Assembly: GCA_040770225.1 (NCBI GenBank)
Contig: JAXGJN010000003.1
Span: forward strand, 124,001 to 188,000
Direction: 5' to 3'
Source of the DNA: Mesolinea sp040770225
GTDB taxonomy: Bacteria; Chloroflexota; Anaerolineae; Anaerolineales; Anaerolineaceae
Length of the DNA stretch: 64,000 nucleotides
Shown: in pieces, positions 35,323-44,722 of the stretch
Layout: every line of letters starts with the position of its first letter
Numbering within the stretch: position 1 is the stretch's first letter
Translations under genes and position numbers: made by a program
Notes under the pieces: generated by a model
Told to the model about the DNA's origin: nothing
The model's database searches: none
What the model saw: only the letters and a program-made list of their open reading frames with translations

Positions 35323-36510
35323 TTACTGCGTTATTTCTTGAATAGTAACCAGGATGTTTTGTAGACTGCCATCCCGATACACCTGAACTGTGATTTGGTC
35401 TCCAATAGCATAGTTGGAGAGGATGCTCTTGATATCAGCGGAGGAACTCACTGCTTCCTCATTCAGCTTCAGAATCAGATCGCCAGCCTTAAGTTCACTG
35501 TTGTTGCCAGATTGGGCTACATAGACGCCCAGTTGCGATACCCTGTAGTACATGGCGGTAGCCACGTCGGTAATATCCAGCAATTCAACTCCCAGCCAGG
35601 GTCGTCCGCTGACATACCCATTCTCAATCAGGCTGGTTATGATCGGCTTAGCAGTGTCGATCGGAATCACAAAACCCAGCCCTTCAACGTCAGACCCGCT
35701 GCTCTTGGCATTGACAATACCGACCAACTCAGCCCTGGCGTTGAACATGCCACCGCCAGAATTGCCTGGGTTAATGGCGGCATTAGTTTGAAGGAGTGTC
35801 ATGGTTTCGCCGTCGATGGTGATCTCACGGTCCAGGGCACTGACGATGCCATTGGTCACGGTGCCACCCAATTCACCTAAAGGATTACCGATCACGACAG
35901 CCAGGTCACCAACTTTAAGTTCGCTCGAGTTTCCAAGAACAGCAGGGGTCAGGTCGCTTGCGGTGATCTTGATCACAGCCAGGTCGGTTTGGGCATCCTT
36001 GCCGATGAGCGCGGCATCGAAACTTTCGCCGGAAGTCAGGCGTACCTTGATGCTGGTAGCGTCTTCGATGACGTGATTGTTAGTGACGATATAGCCGTCA
36101 CTGGTGATAACCACCCCACTGCCGGCTCCTTCCACTACGAATTGGCGCATACGTGAGCTACCGGAGACCGTTTCGGTGGTGATCTCAACTACGGAATCCC
36201 CGGCGGTTTCTGCGATTTCGGGCAAGCTCATACTTGTGACAACCTCACCAAGGCTGTCGGTGCGGCTGACCGATTGGAATATCACTGTGTTTTCAGAAGC
36301 TGTAGTTGTGGCAACCTGTTTGCTTGCGATGTTTTTACCCACCAGTACACCAGTAAAGCCTGAGACCAGGCTGAAGAGGGCGATGACAACTAAAATCACC
36401 GGGATTTTCTTGTGAGTTTTGCTTTTTGGTTCGTTTGTTATTATTGTTAGTGGTGCACCTTCGACTGGTTCGTCTGGCACCTCTAATTTTTCTTCAAGTT
36501 CATCATACAT
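35323..36510 (-). CDS. htrA: HtrA/DegP-type membrane-anchored serine protease
   Basis: 395 residues: cytoplasmic acidic N-terminus, one membrane helix (about residues 36-56), trypsin-like domain with His in VTNNHVIED, Asp in QTDLAVIK, Ser in INPGNSGGG, and one C-terminal PDZ domain (about 300-390). Degrades or refolds damaged exported proteins. A TTCAC direct repeat lies 75-90 bases upstream of the start. The stop is followed at once by the clpB remnant in the same frame. Confidence 0.93.
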   Translation of the reverse strand: MYDELEEKLEVPDEPVEGAPLTIITNEPKSKTHKKIPVILVVIALFSLVSGFTGVLVGKNIASKQVATTTASENTVIFQSVSRTDSLGEVVTSMSLPEIAETAGDSVVEITTETVSGSSRMRQFVVEGAGSGVVITSDGYIVTNNHVIEDATSIKVRLTSGESFDAALIGKDAQTDLAVIKITASDLTPAVLGNSSELKVGDLAVVIGNPLGELGGTVTNGIVSALDREITIDGETMTLLQTNAAINPGNSGGGMFNARAELVGIVNAKSSGSDVEGLGFVIPIDTAKPIITSLIENGYVSGRPWLGVELLDITDVATAMYYRVSQLGVYVAQSGNNSELKAGDLILKLNEEAVSSSADIKSILSNYAIGDQITVQVYRDGSLQNILVTIQEITQ

Positions 36511-36584
36511 AATCTATCCTTTCACTTTCTCCTAAACAATAAAGTGCAATCGTGTAGATTGTTTGTCGTGAGAATAAAACTTAT

Positions 36585-36600
36585 GTGAAAATTAGGTGAA
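36585..36600 (-). promoter_or_regulatory. PHO-box-like direct repeat upstream of htrA
   Basis: On the minus strand TTCACCTAATTTTCAC: two TTCAC half-sites 11 bp apart, the spacing bound by OmpR/PhoB-type dimers. It matches 14 of 16 bases of the site at 42062-42077. TATTCT eight bases downstream could be the -10, with the repeat in place of a -35. Confidence 0.6.
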
Positions 36601-36623
36601 TTTTTGTTTCGGAATCGGTTGGG

Positions 36624-37913
36624 TTATACCAAATCTAGCTCGAACCAGAATGTGCTTCCAGTCCCAATTTCAGATTCGACCCCATAATTACCATTGTGCA
36701 GCTCAAGGATCCTCTTTACAATAGAGAGCCCCAATCCTGTCCCCCGGATTTTTTGGTTAGCCTTGCTGGTTTTGTTGTAACGATTCCAGATATGGGCGAC
36801 GTCTTCTGGAGCAACCCCTTCGCCGTGGTCTTCCACTTCTATACGCACTTTTTTGTCTTTTACCAGTTGCCTGATGGTAATCGTGTCACCCGCTTTGCTA
36901 TGGTTAATGGCATTGATCAGTAAATTGGAGAAGGCTTGGGTGATTTTGATCTCATCTGCAGAGACATCGATATCACCATCGTTGACAAAGCTGAGCCGTA
37001 GTTCTGCTGGGTTGACTAATTCTGCCATCCGTCCAACAGTAGCTGCCAGGCTTTGGGTGAGGTTGTAACGTCCCGGATGGATCTCGATCATACCCGATTC
37101 CAGGCTGGACATATCCAGCACGTCTGACACCAGTTTCGATAAGTATTGGACCTCATTCATAATGGTTTGGCTTTGTTCGGCAGTGACCTCGTCCGGAAAA
37201 TCGTGCATCATCTCAGCATAGCTGTAAATCAAGGCAAGCGGCGTGCGAAGATCATGCGAAACATTTGCCATCAGCTCCCGACGCAAATCGTCAACTTTCG
37301 AAAGTTCTGTTGACGCAGCATTGAGCGTGTCAGAAAGTTCCCGGATCTCGAGAAAACCGTGACCGTCAAACTGCGTATCGAGCTTGCCAGTGGACAGGGT
37401 TTTTGCGCTTTGGGTGATGTTTTCAATCGGCTCGGAGATGCGCCTTGAAATCATGATCGCCAGTACGATGGCAAAGATCAGCAACAAACCAGTAATGATA
37501 TATAGCTGCAGTTTGAGTGTCGAGACTGTGGCATTGACCGGCGTGACCAGGGCATGGAAGGTCAAGGATATTTGCCTGCCATTGCTAAGCGTAAAAACCT
37601 CCGTCTGAGTGAGGGATTCGGGCCTGGGCTGACCGGGATTGATCGGGATTGGATTGACAGGAGAAACAAACTCCTGCGAAGGCATGACTAGAATATCCTT
37701 AGCGTTTTGTAAATCTACCAGGATATCTTCCAGCTCAGGGCTGTTGATATTCTCTCTAACCAGTGTGATCGCTTGCCTGATCTCAGTCCGGCGTACAAAT
37801 TTATAAGTTGCATTGAGCAAAACGGTCTGGAAAATCCACAGAACGCCGATCAACAAGGCACAGAACGCAAGCAGATAGGCGAAAATCCGCCACTTAAGCC
37901 TGATTTTATCCAT
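36624..37913 (-). CDS. Sensor histidine kinase with HAMP domain
   Basis: 429 residues. Two membrane helices (about 10-30 and 143-163) enclose an extracytoplasmic sensor of about 110 residues with no family I recognise. HAMP follows (SRRISEPIENITQSAKTL), then HisKA with the phospho-His in NVSHDLRTPLA, and the ATPase with N box NLLINAINHS, G1 DHGEGVA and G2 GTGLGLS. The ATG at 37913 overlaps the end of the response regulator gene by eight bases, confirming a cognate pair. There is no PAS domain, unlike classical PhoR. Confidence 0.92.
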   Translation of the reverse strand: MDKIRLKWRIFAYLLAFCALLIGVLWIFQTVLLNATYKFVRRTEIRQAITLVRENINSPELEDILVDLQNAKDILVMPSQEFVSPVNPIPINPGQPRPESLTQTEVFTLSNGRQISLTFHALVTPVNATVSTLKLQLYIITGLLLIFAIVLAIMISRRISEPIENITQSAKTLSTGKLDTQFDGHGFLEIRELSDTLNAASTELSKVDDLRRELMANVSHDLRTPLALIYSYAEMMHDFPDEVTAEQSQTIMNEVQYLSKLVSDVLDMSSLESGMIEIHPGRYNLTQSLAATVGRMAELVNPAELRLSFVNDGDIDVSADEIKITQAFSNLLINAINHSKAGDTITIRQLVKDKKVRIEVEDHGEGVAPEDVAHIWNRYNKTSKANQKIRGTGLGLSIVKRILELHNGNYGVESEIGTGSTFWFELDLV

Positions 37914-38592
37914 CGAACCGATATCCCAAACCATGCAAGGTGGTGATCATGCTGGCATACTTGCCAAGAGACTTTCGTAAGATTTTCATATGCGTATCGA
38001 TGGTTCGATCGTCGCCGAAATAGCTGTATCCCCACACTTCAGAGAGCAAGCGTTCACGTGGGACGGCAATGTTCTTGTTGCGGATCAAGTAGAAAAGCAT
38101 ATCAATTACTTTAGGAGGCAAGTGGACCTCTTCACCATCGATTGTGACTTTATAAGCGGTGAGATCGGCTTTAAACCCGGCTTGTTCGTAAACCATGTGA
38201 TCCTCATCTACTGAATCCACCGGGGTCGTTCTCGCGGTACGACGCAGGATGGCGCCGATACGCAGCATGATTTCCTTGGACGAGAAAGGCTTAACGACAT
38301 AATCGTCCACACCCACCTCGAAACCCAGGATTTTGTCATATTCTTCCCCTCTGGCAGTCAGCATGATCACCGGGGTATCCTGAACTTTTCGGATTTCTCT
38401 TACTGCCGAAAAGCCGTCCAGGTCAGGCATCATAACATCCATAATGATGATATCGAAGTTTTGAGCCCGGCAGAGTTCAACCGCTTCCATACCATCACTG
38501 GCTTCACTCACTTCGTAACCTTCAAAGACCGCATATCTCTTGATGACTGATCTCAGTCCCGGTTCATCATCAACGATAAGAATAGATGTCAT
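37906..38592 (-). CDS. OmpR/PhoB-family response regulator
   Basis: 228 residues. Receiver domain with acidic pocket DDE near residue 8, phospho-acceptor Asp in IIIMDVMMPDLDG, Thr in MLTARG, Lys in VVKPFSS. The C-terminal winged helix (about 130-227) has the OmpR pattern (VPRERLLSEVWGYSYFGDDR, TIDTHMKILRKSLG). It begins 40 bases after the cotH stop, so it may be read through from the VTC operon. Members of this family bind 11-bp-spaced direct repeats, as seen at 36585 and 42062. Confidence 0.94.
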   Translation of the reverse strand: MTSILIVDDEPGLRSVIKRYAVFEGYEVSEASDGMEAVELCRAQNFDIIIMDVMMPDLDGFSAVREIRKVQDTPVIMLTARGEEYDKILGFEVGVDDYVVKPFSSKEIMLRIGAILRRTARTTPVDSVDEDHMVYEQAGFKADLTAYKVTIDGEEVHLPPKVIDMLFYLIRNKNIAVPRERLLSEVWGYSYFGDDRTIDTHMKILRKSLGKYASMITTLHGLGYRFDG

Positions 38593-38632
38593 TGCTTCCT
38601 TCCTGGAGGGGTCGCCTTTCCCGTCTACAATT

Positions 38633-40603
38633 TTAATAACTTCTCTTATATTTGGCTATCACAATTATCGCCACAGCAAGAATGGCGCCAAGCACTCCTA
38701 TCCAGACGAAATTGGTCGAAAAAGGATTGGTCATGTTGCTAGCAGGTGCAGTTGTGGATTCCTCTGTGATTTCAGGTGGGGTCTGATTCGGTTGGCTTAA
38801 CCCAGGAGGGGCTTGACCATCCTGGGGTATACCCTGACCGGGCATTCCACCACCCATGGGGAAACCACCTTGTGAATTCTCAAAAAAGGCGAGTTGGTCC
38901 TCTGTGATCCCCAGGGCAAGCAATTTTTCTTTCACCTCATCCGTTAGCTCTCCTTCGGCTGCCTGGACGATCTCCATTGCCTGACGCATTAGGTCTTGGT
39001 CGGGCATACCTTGCATCGGATCAATTGTGCTTTCTCCCATGCCACCTTCAGGCATGGCACCAGGGAACTCGCCGATATCTCCTTCTGGTCTGGCACCTCC
39101 GCCTCCACCCATTCCAGAAGAACCGAGATCGGACATATCGATTGAAGATGCGTCGATCAAGGTAGAAGAATCGATGGATTGCCCTTCTGTGGTAGCTGGG
39201 ATAGTTCCATCCAGCTGTCCGGCAATACTCTCAGCCCGCAGGAGGTTGAAGTCAATCAACGTTTCAACAGCCTGGTTGAAATCGTTGATATTATAAAAAG
39301 CGGTTGGATCAGTTTCAACATAGCTGGCTATTTTGTTTTGCAGGTTTCTGACCGTCTTTTCAAACAAACCACCCTCAAAGTATTCTGTGACCATCTTTTG
39401 CAGATATTGATGATACTGGCTGACATACTCTTCATTACTGAGCAGCGCATTTAACAAGGGTCTGGATTCCATGGTTACGCCCGAAAGAGGTGTGTCGATG
39501 GGTGCATTTACGATCTCGCTGGCCGAACCCGACTGGAAACCGCCGTACGACAGATGATAATCCCACGGCAGGATTGAGATGACGCCATCCCGCTCCTGGA
39601 TCACATAATTTTGCGCCATGTTTGAGTAGTAACTATCCATACTGACCAAAAAAGTGTGTGCTGCAAAGTAGCGTAAGACCTGGTCGACATTGATGTAATT
39701 TTCAATATTTTCCCCGGTACTCAGTGCCTTGAGGGCATCAATAACATTCTGCTGCTCAGCCAAGGTGACATTCTGAAGCGCATTGTCAAAAATGGAGGGG
39801 TAACTTTCCGGGTCGTCATCCGAGTATTCCAGGCTTCCCCCCCGGCTTCCGCCACCACGCCCTACAAAGCCTTGTCGATCTTCCCAATCCTCTGTAGCAG
39901 GACCTTGCTGATCCGCTAGGTCGCCCTGTTGACCGAAGGCGAATCCTCTTTCCTGAGGCATTCCGTTTCCTCCGCCCATTTCCATAGTTTTGACATTGTA
40001 ATAATTGCTGTCTTTGTCCCCATTGACGCGTAGGTTGTAGCTTGACCCATAGGATTCAAGGGTGACATAAAAACCAATACCCTCGCCATTGACCGAAAGA
40101 CTGGCATAGTTGGTCAGAGGGGCTTCCACTCCGATGAAGCGCATCAGATCCTGTGAAAGATACTCCTTCATGTAGCTGGGATCCGAGATCATGTTGTTGA
40201 GCACTAATTCGTCCAAGCCAAGCAGCGTCTGACCCTCGATGTACTCATCAAATTTGATGCGAAGGCTATAGCGTTCAGGGCTGGCACTTTGGGATACCTG
40301 GGTCAGGCTGGCGTTGCCTTTTGTGCGCACACCGACATCCTGATAGGTCACCCCATTGACCACCACATCTGCCATGATGTAGGTCTTTGCTTGCGCATTG
40401 GCGATCATCGCCTCCCAATCCGACTGGTCGGCCTGGATATCCAGGGTGATGATGCTGTCACCAAACAATTCCGTTGCATATTGAGTCAGATTGGAGGTGG
40501 TCGGACTGGTTCCCAGGGCAGAGCCTTGAAACAGGATTGCGCCTATCAAAACAACTATTCCAGCAACCAGCACAAGTTTGTCGGTGATCTTATTCTTAAT
40601 CAT
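38633..40603 (-). CDS. CotH-family protein kinase-like protein, membrane anchored
   Basis: 656 residues. N-terminal signal or anchor helix (about 9-30); the CotH domain spans about 50-480 with VGVRTKGNASL, RYSLRIKFDEY, LGLDELVLNNM, SYMKEYLSQDLMRFIG and SILPWDYHLSYGG, where the Asp of PWDYH is a typical kinase-fold metal ligand. A Gly/Met/Pro-rich low-complexity region follows, and the C-terminus is another membrane helix with a basic tail (KYKRSY). Related CotH proteins phosphorylate secreted proteins. It follows the DUF4956 and VTC genes with a 26-base gap, a known gene association. Confidence 0.86.
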   Translation of the reverse strand: MIKNKITDKLVLVAGIVVLIGAILFQGSALGTSPTTSNLTQYATELFGDSIITLDIQADQSDWEAMIANAQAKTYIMADVVVNGVTYQDVGVRTKGNASLTQVSQSASPERYSLRIKFDEYIEGQTLLGLDELVLNNMISDPSYMKEYLSQDLMRFIGVEAPLTNYASLSVNGEGIGFYVTLESYGSSYNLRVNGDKDSNYYNVKTMEMGGGNGMPQERGFAFGQQGDLADQQGPATEDWEDRQGFVGRGGGSRGGSLEYSDDDPESYPSIFDNALQNVTLAEQQNVIDALKALSTGENIENYINVDQVLRYFAAHTFLVSMDSYYSNMAQNYVIQERDGVISILPWDYHLSYGGFQSGSASEIVNAPIDTPLSGVTMESRPLLNALLSNEEYVSQYHQYLQKMVTEYFEGGLFEKTVRNLQNKIASYVETDPTAFYNINDFNQAVETLIDFNLLRAESIAGQLDGTIPATTEGQSIDSSTLIDASSIDMSDLGSSGMGGGGGARPEGDIGEFPGAMPEGGMGESTIDPMQGMPDQDLMRQAMEIVQAAEGELTDEVKEKLLALGITEDQLAFFENSQGGFPMGGGMPGQGIPQDGQAPPGLSQPNQTPPEITEESTTAPASNMTNPFSTNFVWIGVLGAILAVAIIVIAKYKRSY

Positions 40604-40629
40604 TCTGAGTCACTTTTCTAAGTCTGAGC

Positions 40630-41301
40630 TTAACTCGAGTATTCTCCGTTAAAGCTCACCAAACACGCTGACTTGACACCCTCGATCGCTTTCAGTTCAT
40701 TCACAACTTTGGCTGCTGCATCCTTCAGGCGCACTTCGATGGTCAACTCTATGCCTTCATCGGATACGGTCTTTGATTTGATCAGATTTTTTCGGGTCTC
40801 ATCATTCACGATCTGGAGCGCGTTTACCTCAGCGGCATCATCCGCCAGGCTCAGTACAATTATGTAGGGCGTGTCGGTGGATTTCCGATTGACAAACACC
40901 AAAAGAACAATACCAATGATCACCGAACAGATTACAGCCAGCGGCAGCAAGCCGGCACCCACCACGATGCCAACCGAAATTGCCCAAAATAAGAATGCAA
41001 TATCCAGTGGTTCCTTCACCGCAGTTCTGAAGCGAACGATGGAGAGTGCACCTACCATTCCTAATGAGAGGATGATGTTGGATGTCACTGCCAAAATGAT
41101 GAGTGTGGTTATCAGTGTCATCGCCATGATCGAAACGCCAAAAGAGGCCGAATACATCACGCCTGTGAAGGTCTTCTTATATATATAGAAAATAAAAAGA
41201 CCCAAGGCAAAGGCAAACGCCATTGCCAGAAGCATGTCAACGATCGAAAGATCTGCTGCTTGTTGAAGGAAACTGGATTTGAAAATGTCATCGAATGTCA
41301 T
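40630..41301 (-). CDS. DUF4956 membrane protein
   Basis: 223 residues with about four membrane helices (20-38, 46-64, 66-84, 107-139) and a soluble ferredoxin-like C-terminal domain (about 145-220). Central motif LGMVGALSIVRFRTAVKEPLD is characteristic of DUF4956. The ATG at 41301 has AGGAG eight bases upstream; longer in-frame starts would lie inside the VTC gene. It overlaps the VTC gene end by a gap of only seven bases. Function unknown; it regularly occurs with VTC-domain polyphosphate polymerases and CotH. Confidence 0.86.
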   Translation of the reverse strand: MTFDDIFKSSFLQQAADLSIVDMLLAMAFAFALGLFIFYIYKKTFTGVMYSASFGVSIMAMTLITTLIILAVTSNIILSLGMVGALSIVRFRTAVKEPLDIAFLFWAISVGIVVGAGLLPLAVICSVIIGIVLLVFVNRKSTDTPYIIVLSLADDAAEVNALQIVNDETRKNLIKSKTVSDEGIELTIEVRLKDAAAKVVNELKAIEGVKSACLVSFNGEYSS

Positions 41302-41308
41302 ATTTTTT

Positions 41309-41983
41309 TCACTCCTGGAAAATTCTTGAAACGGCATATTTGGAAAATGAGGTTGTCGGCCTGGAGGAGAGGGCTGTAATTGACCGCACCACTTCAGGCA
41401 AAAATTGATCATATTTAACTTCAAGTATGCAAGCATCTGGTAATGAAAATCCTGGATAACTTGAAGAAAGGAAGAAAGATGGTTGGTTGCTGGTACGGAT
41501 ATGGTGATCCAGAGTGACACGCACCTTTCCGGCTTTCATTATGTAAGCTTCACGTGTGTATTCCACGATCGTGCGTGGTCGTAATTGTTGATACTTGAGC
41601 TTGGCATAAAATTCGACCAGAAGCGGTTGGTCAGGCTGATTCAGGGATGAATAATCGCCTTTGATCACGTCCTCGCATACCTCTGCTGAAATTGGAGCAC
41701 TGTTCTTGTAACAAAGTCCGTTTAACTTACTCTTTTTCTCAAGCAGGATCAGACTGAAATTGCCATTGTACAATCTCAGCCGGAACTTCTCACGGTTGTC
41801 GACCCCATTGATCTTCTCGAACAAAGCTTTATCTGCATAATTGTCGAAATAGAGACTGCGTACAACGTAGCCAGCCTTTGAAGTAGAGTGTTCGTCCATT
41901 TCCATGATCAGTGGCAACCTGCTTCTGAGCTGCAAGATGTCAGCATAGTTTATGTAGTGTTTGAATTCATGTCTTCCTGTCAT
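41309..41983 (-). CDS. VTC-domain protein (polyphosphate polymerase fold)
   Basis: 224 residues matching the catalytic tunnel domain of yeast Vtc4-like polyphosphate polymerases: RHEFKHYINYADILQLRSRL, VRSLYFDNYADKALFEKING, REKFRLRLYNG, LILLEKKSKLNG, VEYTREAYI and VRVTLDHHIRTS. The basic residues R, K, R and the acidic LEVKYD near the end are the expected phosphate and metal ligands. Likely builds polyphosphate from ATP at the membrane with the DUF4956 partner, though activity is not proven for this group. First gene of the operon, behind a PHO-box-like repeat. Confidence 0.87.
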   Translation of the reverse strand: MTGRHEFKHYINYADILQLRSRLPLIMEMDEHSTSKAGYVVRSLYFDNYADKALFEKINGVDNREKFRLRLYNGNFSLILLEKKSKLNGLCYKNSAPISAEVCEDVIKGDYSSLNQPDQPLLVEFYAKLKYQQLRPRTIVEYTREAYIMKAGKVRVTLDHHIRTSNQPSFFLSSSYPGFSLPDACILEVKYDQFLPEVVRSITALSSRPTTSFSKYAVSRIFQE

Positions 41984-42061
41984 TACTCACCTTTTGTCGG
42001 ACCTTTCAATTTTCAATAAACAAACTGTACACCTGTGTTATGAGGTCCCGATGTTCGAAAA

Positions 42062-42077
42062 GTGAACATTAAGTGAA
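42062..42077 (-). promoter_or_regulatory. PHO-box-like direct repeat upstream of the VTC gene
   Basis: On the minus strand TTCACTTAATGTTCAC, followed by T, so the unit GTTCACTTAAT/GTTCACTTTTC repeats at 11 bp. It lies 79-94 bases before the VTC start, against 75-90 at htrA. The divergent antiporter gene starts 153 bases away on the other side and could share it. Confidence 0.6.
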
Positions 42078-42229
42078 CATTCGAAGAGTTTGATTTATCA
42101 ATTTGACCATTATTCTGCGTTTCCGCTATATAACAGCTGAATTGTTAAATCCATGTTAAATCGGGCTTGAACCTCTTTTGTTTGATAGGAAAAATCATAT
42201 AATCAATCGTTTTTAGAAAAGGAACAGAT

Positions 42230-43258
42230 ATGATGCAAAATTGGAGTATTTTCGAGGTAGCAGTAGTTGGATTGGTCTCACTCGCTCTGCTGATATTAGG
42301 CGCGAACTATGCTGTAAAAAAGCTGATCGGGATCGCGAACTACTTCAAACTATCCAGCACTTTTATGGGCATGACCGTGCTCTCTATTGCTACGTCGCTG
42401 CCTGAAATTACTTCTCATTTCACGGCCTCAGTTAATATTTTGCGCGGTACACTCGACTTTCAAACCGGCTCTGCCATTGTTCTGGGTGCTAACATCGGTT
42501 CCGATGTAGTTCAGCAGACCCTGATCATGGGCATCGTGATTTTGTTGGCAGGTACGATGTACTTTCGCCGCTATTTCCTTTGGAAAAGTATGATTCCCAT
42601 GATCGGCACAACCATCATGTGTCTTATCCTGGGCTTGGATGGTAATTACTCTCGTATTGATGGCGCGATCCTGTTTGGGTCATTTCTGGCTTATACCTAC
42701 TACCTTTACATGGACGAGCGTAAACATTATAAGGAAGAAGATAATCAACTTCAATCTGAGGAAGTCGCTGAGGATGCACCAACCAATGGACGTGAGGTGC
42801 TGCGCGACGCTTTTATCACAGCAGTTTTGTTGGTTGTCATTATTGGCTGTGCAACCTTGGTTCTTTCCGCGACTGAAGTCGTTGTTGATCGCACGGGTGT
42901 AGGTGGGTCGCTCATAGGTGTCATTACTCTCGGTTTGGCATCAGCCTTGCCCGAGTTAACAACAGCGCTGGCTGGCATTCGTCACAAGGAAGCTGGTATC
43001 TCTCTGGGAACTCTGGTCGGCAGCAACATCACCAATCCCTTACTGGCAATTGGTGGCGGTGCGCTCATCTCCACCTATGCCGTCCCAAGACCGCTTGTCA
43101 CATGGGATCTGCCCTGGGAGACCTTGACTGGGATGATGTTGTGGGGGATCTTGTGGTTCAACAACGGTAAACTGGGGAAAAAATCGGCAATCTATTTGAT
43201 TGTGATTTACTTCGTCTACATCCTCTTCCGCAGCTTATTCTTTAATGTCGATTTTTAA
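42230..43258 (+). CDS. Sodium/calcium antiporter family protein (CaCA)
   Basis: 342-residue membrane exchanger with about ten helices arranged as two inverted halves. The alpha repeats are visible: TVLSIATSLPEITSHFTASV with GANIGSDVVQQ in the first half, and ITLGLASALPELTTALAGI with GSNITNPLLAIG in the second. A hydrophilic loop (about residues 166-190) separates the halves. Exports Ca2+ or a similar cation against Na+ or H+. AAAAGGAAC precedes the ATG pair. Confidence 0.9.
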   Translation: MMQNWSIFEVAVVGLVSLALLILGANYAVKKLIGIANYFKLSSTFMGMTVLSIATSLPEITSHFTASVNILRGTLDFQTGSAIVLGANIGSDVVQQTLIMGIVILLAGTMYFRRYFLWKSMIPMIGTTIMCLILGLDGNYSRIDGAILFGSFLAYTYYLYMDERKHYKEEDNQLQSEEVAEDAPTNGREVLRDAFITAVLLVVIIGCATLVLSATEVVVDRTGVGGSLIGVITLGLASALPELTTALAGIRHKEAGISLGTLVGSNITNPLLAIGGGALISTYAVPRPLVTWDLPWETLTGMMLWGILWFNNGKLGKKSAIYLIVIYFVYILFRSLFFNVDF

Positions 43259-43342
43259 GTTAGCTGGGCGTGGAATAAAAATATAACGATAATTAGGCGG
43301 CTGGATAAAATCCGACCACTGTGTAAAGGAAATTTGTGAGCA

Positions 43343-44722
43343 CTATTGCATCATGTCAATTAATTCGATTAACAAATCTGCCGGTGGAGTAAAAAAATGG
43401 ACCAGGGTCACTGTCTCGAGAACTTTTACCGGACTGCTGATATCAATTTTGACATCCCCATGCAAAGAGCCTTCCTCCATCCAAAAACCACTCATGAAAA
43501 CTAATTCTCCATGCATTTCCTCCGAGCCAAATGAGTTTCTTGAATTGGACCTGGAGGCACCCTTAGATGAAACCTCAAGTCTCTTGATGATTGGGTGATC
43601 TTTGAAATAGAAAGCATACTCATAGCCACCAAATTGACTTGGCATTATGCGTAAAAAGTAAAGTTTAACAGTTTCACCGGCAATTTCAAAAGTTTGCTCA
43701 ATAATTAAGTCGTTCCGGGGATATTCATCAGGGAGATTAACCGAGAGCGATGCTTTTTCATCCTCGAGTGGTAGACTGACTTCGAGGTAGGATTCGCGGA
43801 TTTCGAGTGGGAAAGTCAAACCTTCAGGCTTCAGGCGAATGATCCAGAAACCAAGCCGGTTGCTCAACGTATTTGCCAAACTAAGTTGGGTTTGGTCGTG
43901 AATAAATGGGACTGGTTTCCCATTGGCATCGAATACCTCCAAACCACCGACTAGATTGCGGTACTTTTCATCAAGATTGCGGATGTAGCCTGCAAGGATG
44001 AGGTTATCGTCTTCAACAAGGCTGTGGCTGATAACAATGCTAGTCTTGTTAGCATTCGGCGTCTCGGTCGGGAAGACGTAAACTGGTGTCAGTTCCAAAG
44101 GTTCTTCAGCTTGTACAAATTCGAGCGGAATGCGCCAGTGCTCAGGTGCAGTTCCAGGCATTGTATTGTGGATGCATGGTATGACCAACTCAAGCTCGTT
44201 CACATCCGAAGGAATGACCTCGTATTCACTATCACCATAAGCCTGATAGATTTGGCCATCCTTGGTCTCAAGATAATGCGGCGTCAGGCAACCCGAGGAG
44301 TTCTCATTATGTGGATAGGCTGAGGTTGGGACTCCGGTGATACTCAGGTAGATATAGCTTTTATCCGCGCTGAGTGTACCATCATAAACTTCAACTGTAA
44401 CGCCATCCAGGGTTTGACTGGATGGTTCTTTCAAAACGCGAAGTTGTGTGTCGGGCTGGATCAACCCAAGGTCGGGGTGTAACCCGAGCCAGTTCTGTAT
44501 CTGGGCTAAGACCTTGGTAGGTCCTATTGCGAGGACTGTGATCAAAGCGATTGCTAGCAGTCCGTAAACAGCCCATGAAAGACGGAAAACCGGTTTGGTG
44601 CCTACGGCTGGTTCTTTAACAGTGCAGATTTTACCAGCTAAGTTGTTCAGAAACTCTGGACGAGGTTCTTGTAGGGCATACGATTGTTGGATCTCCTTTT
44701 CGAGGTCGGATAGGGTGTTCAT
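43343..44722 (-). CDS. Membrane-anchored partner of the ECF sigma factor, probable anti-sigma or DUF4179-like
   Basis: 459 residues. A short cytoplasmic N-terminus (about 1-47) precedes one membrane helix (about 48-68); the rest is extracytoplasmic, rich in beta strands. The order of genes, with the start overlapping the sigma factor end by four bases, is that of a sigma/anti-sigma pair. No zinc anti-sigma motif (H-x3-C-x2-C) is present, so it may be a DUF4179-like protein instead. No downstream gene follows on the same strand. Confidence 0.7.
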   Translation of the reverse strand: MNTLSDLEKEIQQSYALQEPRPEFLNNLAGKICTVKEPAVGTKPVFRLSWAVYGLLAIALITVLAIGPTKVLAQIQNWLGLHPDLGLIQPDTQLRVLKEPSSQTLDGVTVEVYDGTLSADKSYIYLSITGVPTSAYPHNENSSGCLTPHYLETKDGQIYQAYGDSEYEVIPSDVNELELVIPCIHNTMPGTAPEHWRIPLEFVQAEEPLELTPVYVFPTETPNANKTSIVISHSLVEDDNLILAGYIRNLDEKYRNLVGGLEVFDANGKPVPFIHDQTQLSLANTLSNRLGFWIIRLKPEGLTFPLEIRESYLEVSLPLEDEKASLSVNLPDEYPRNDLIIEQTFEIAGETVKLYFLRIMPSQFGGYEYAFYFKDHPIIKRLEVSSKGASRSNSRNSFGSEEMHGELVFMSGFWMEEGSLHGDVKIDISSPVKVLETVTLVHFFTPPADLLIELIDMMQ

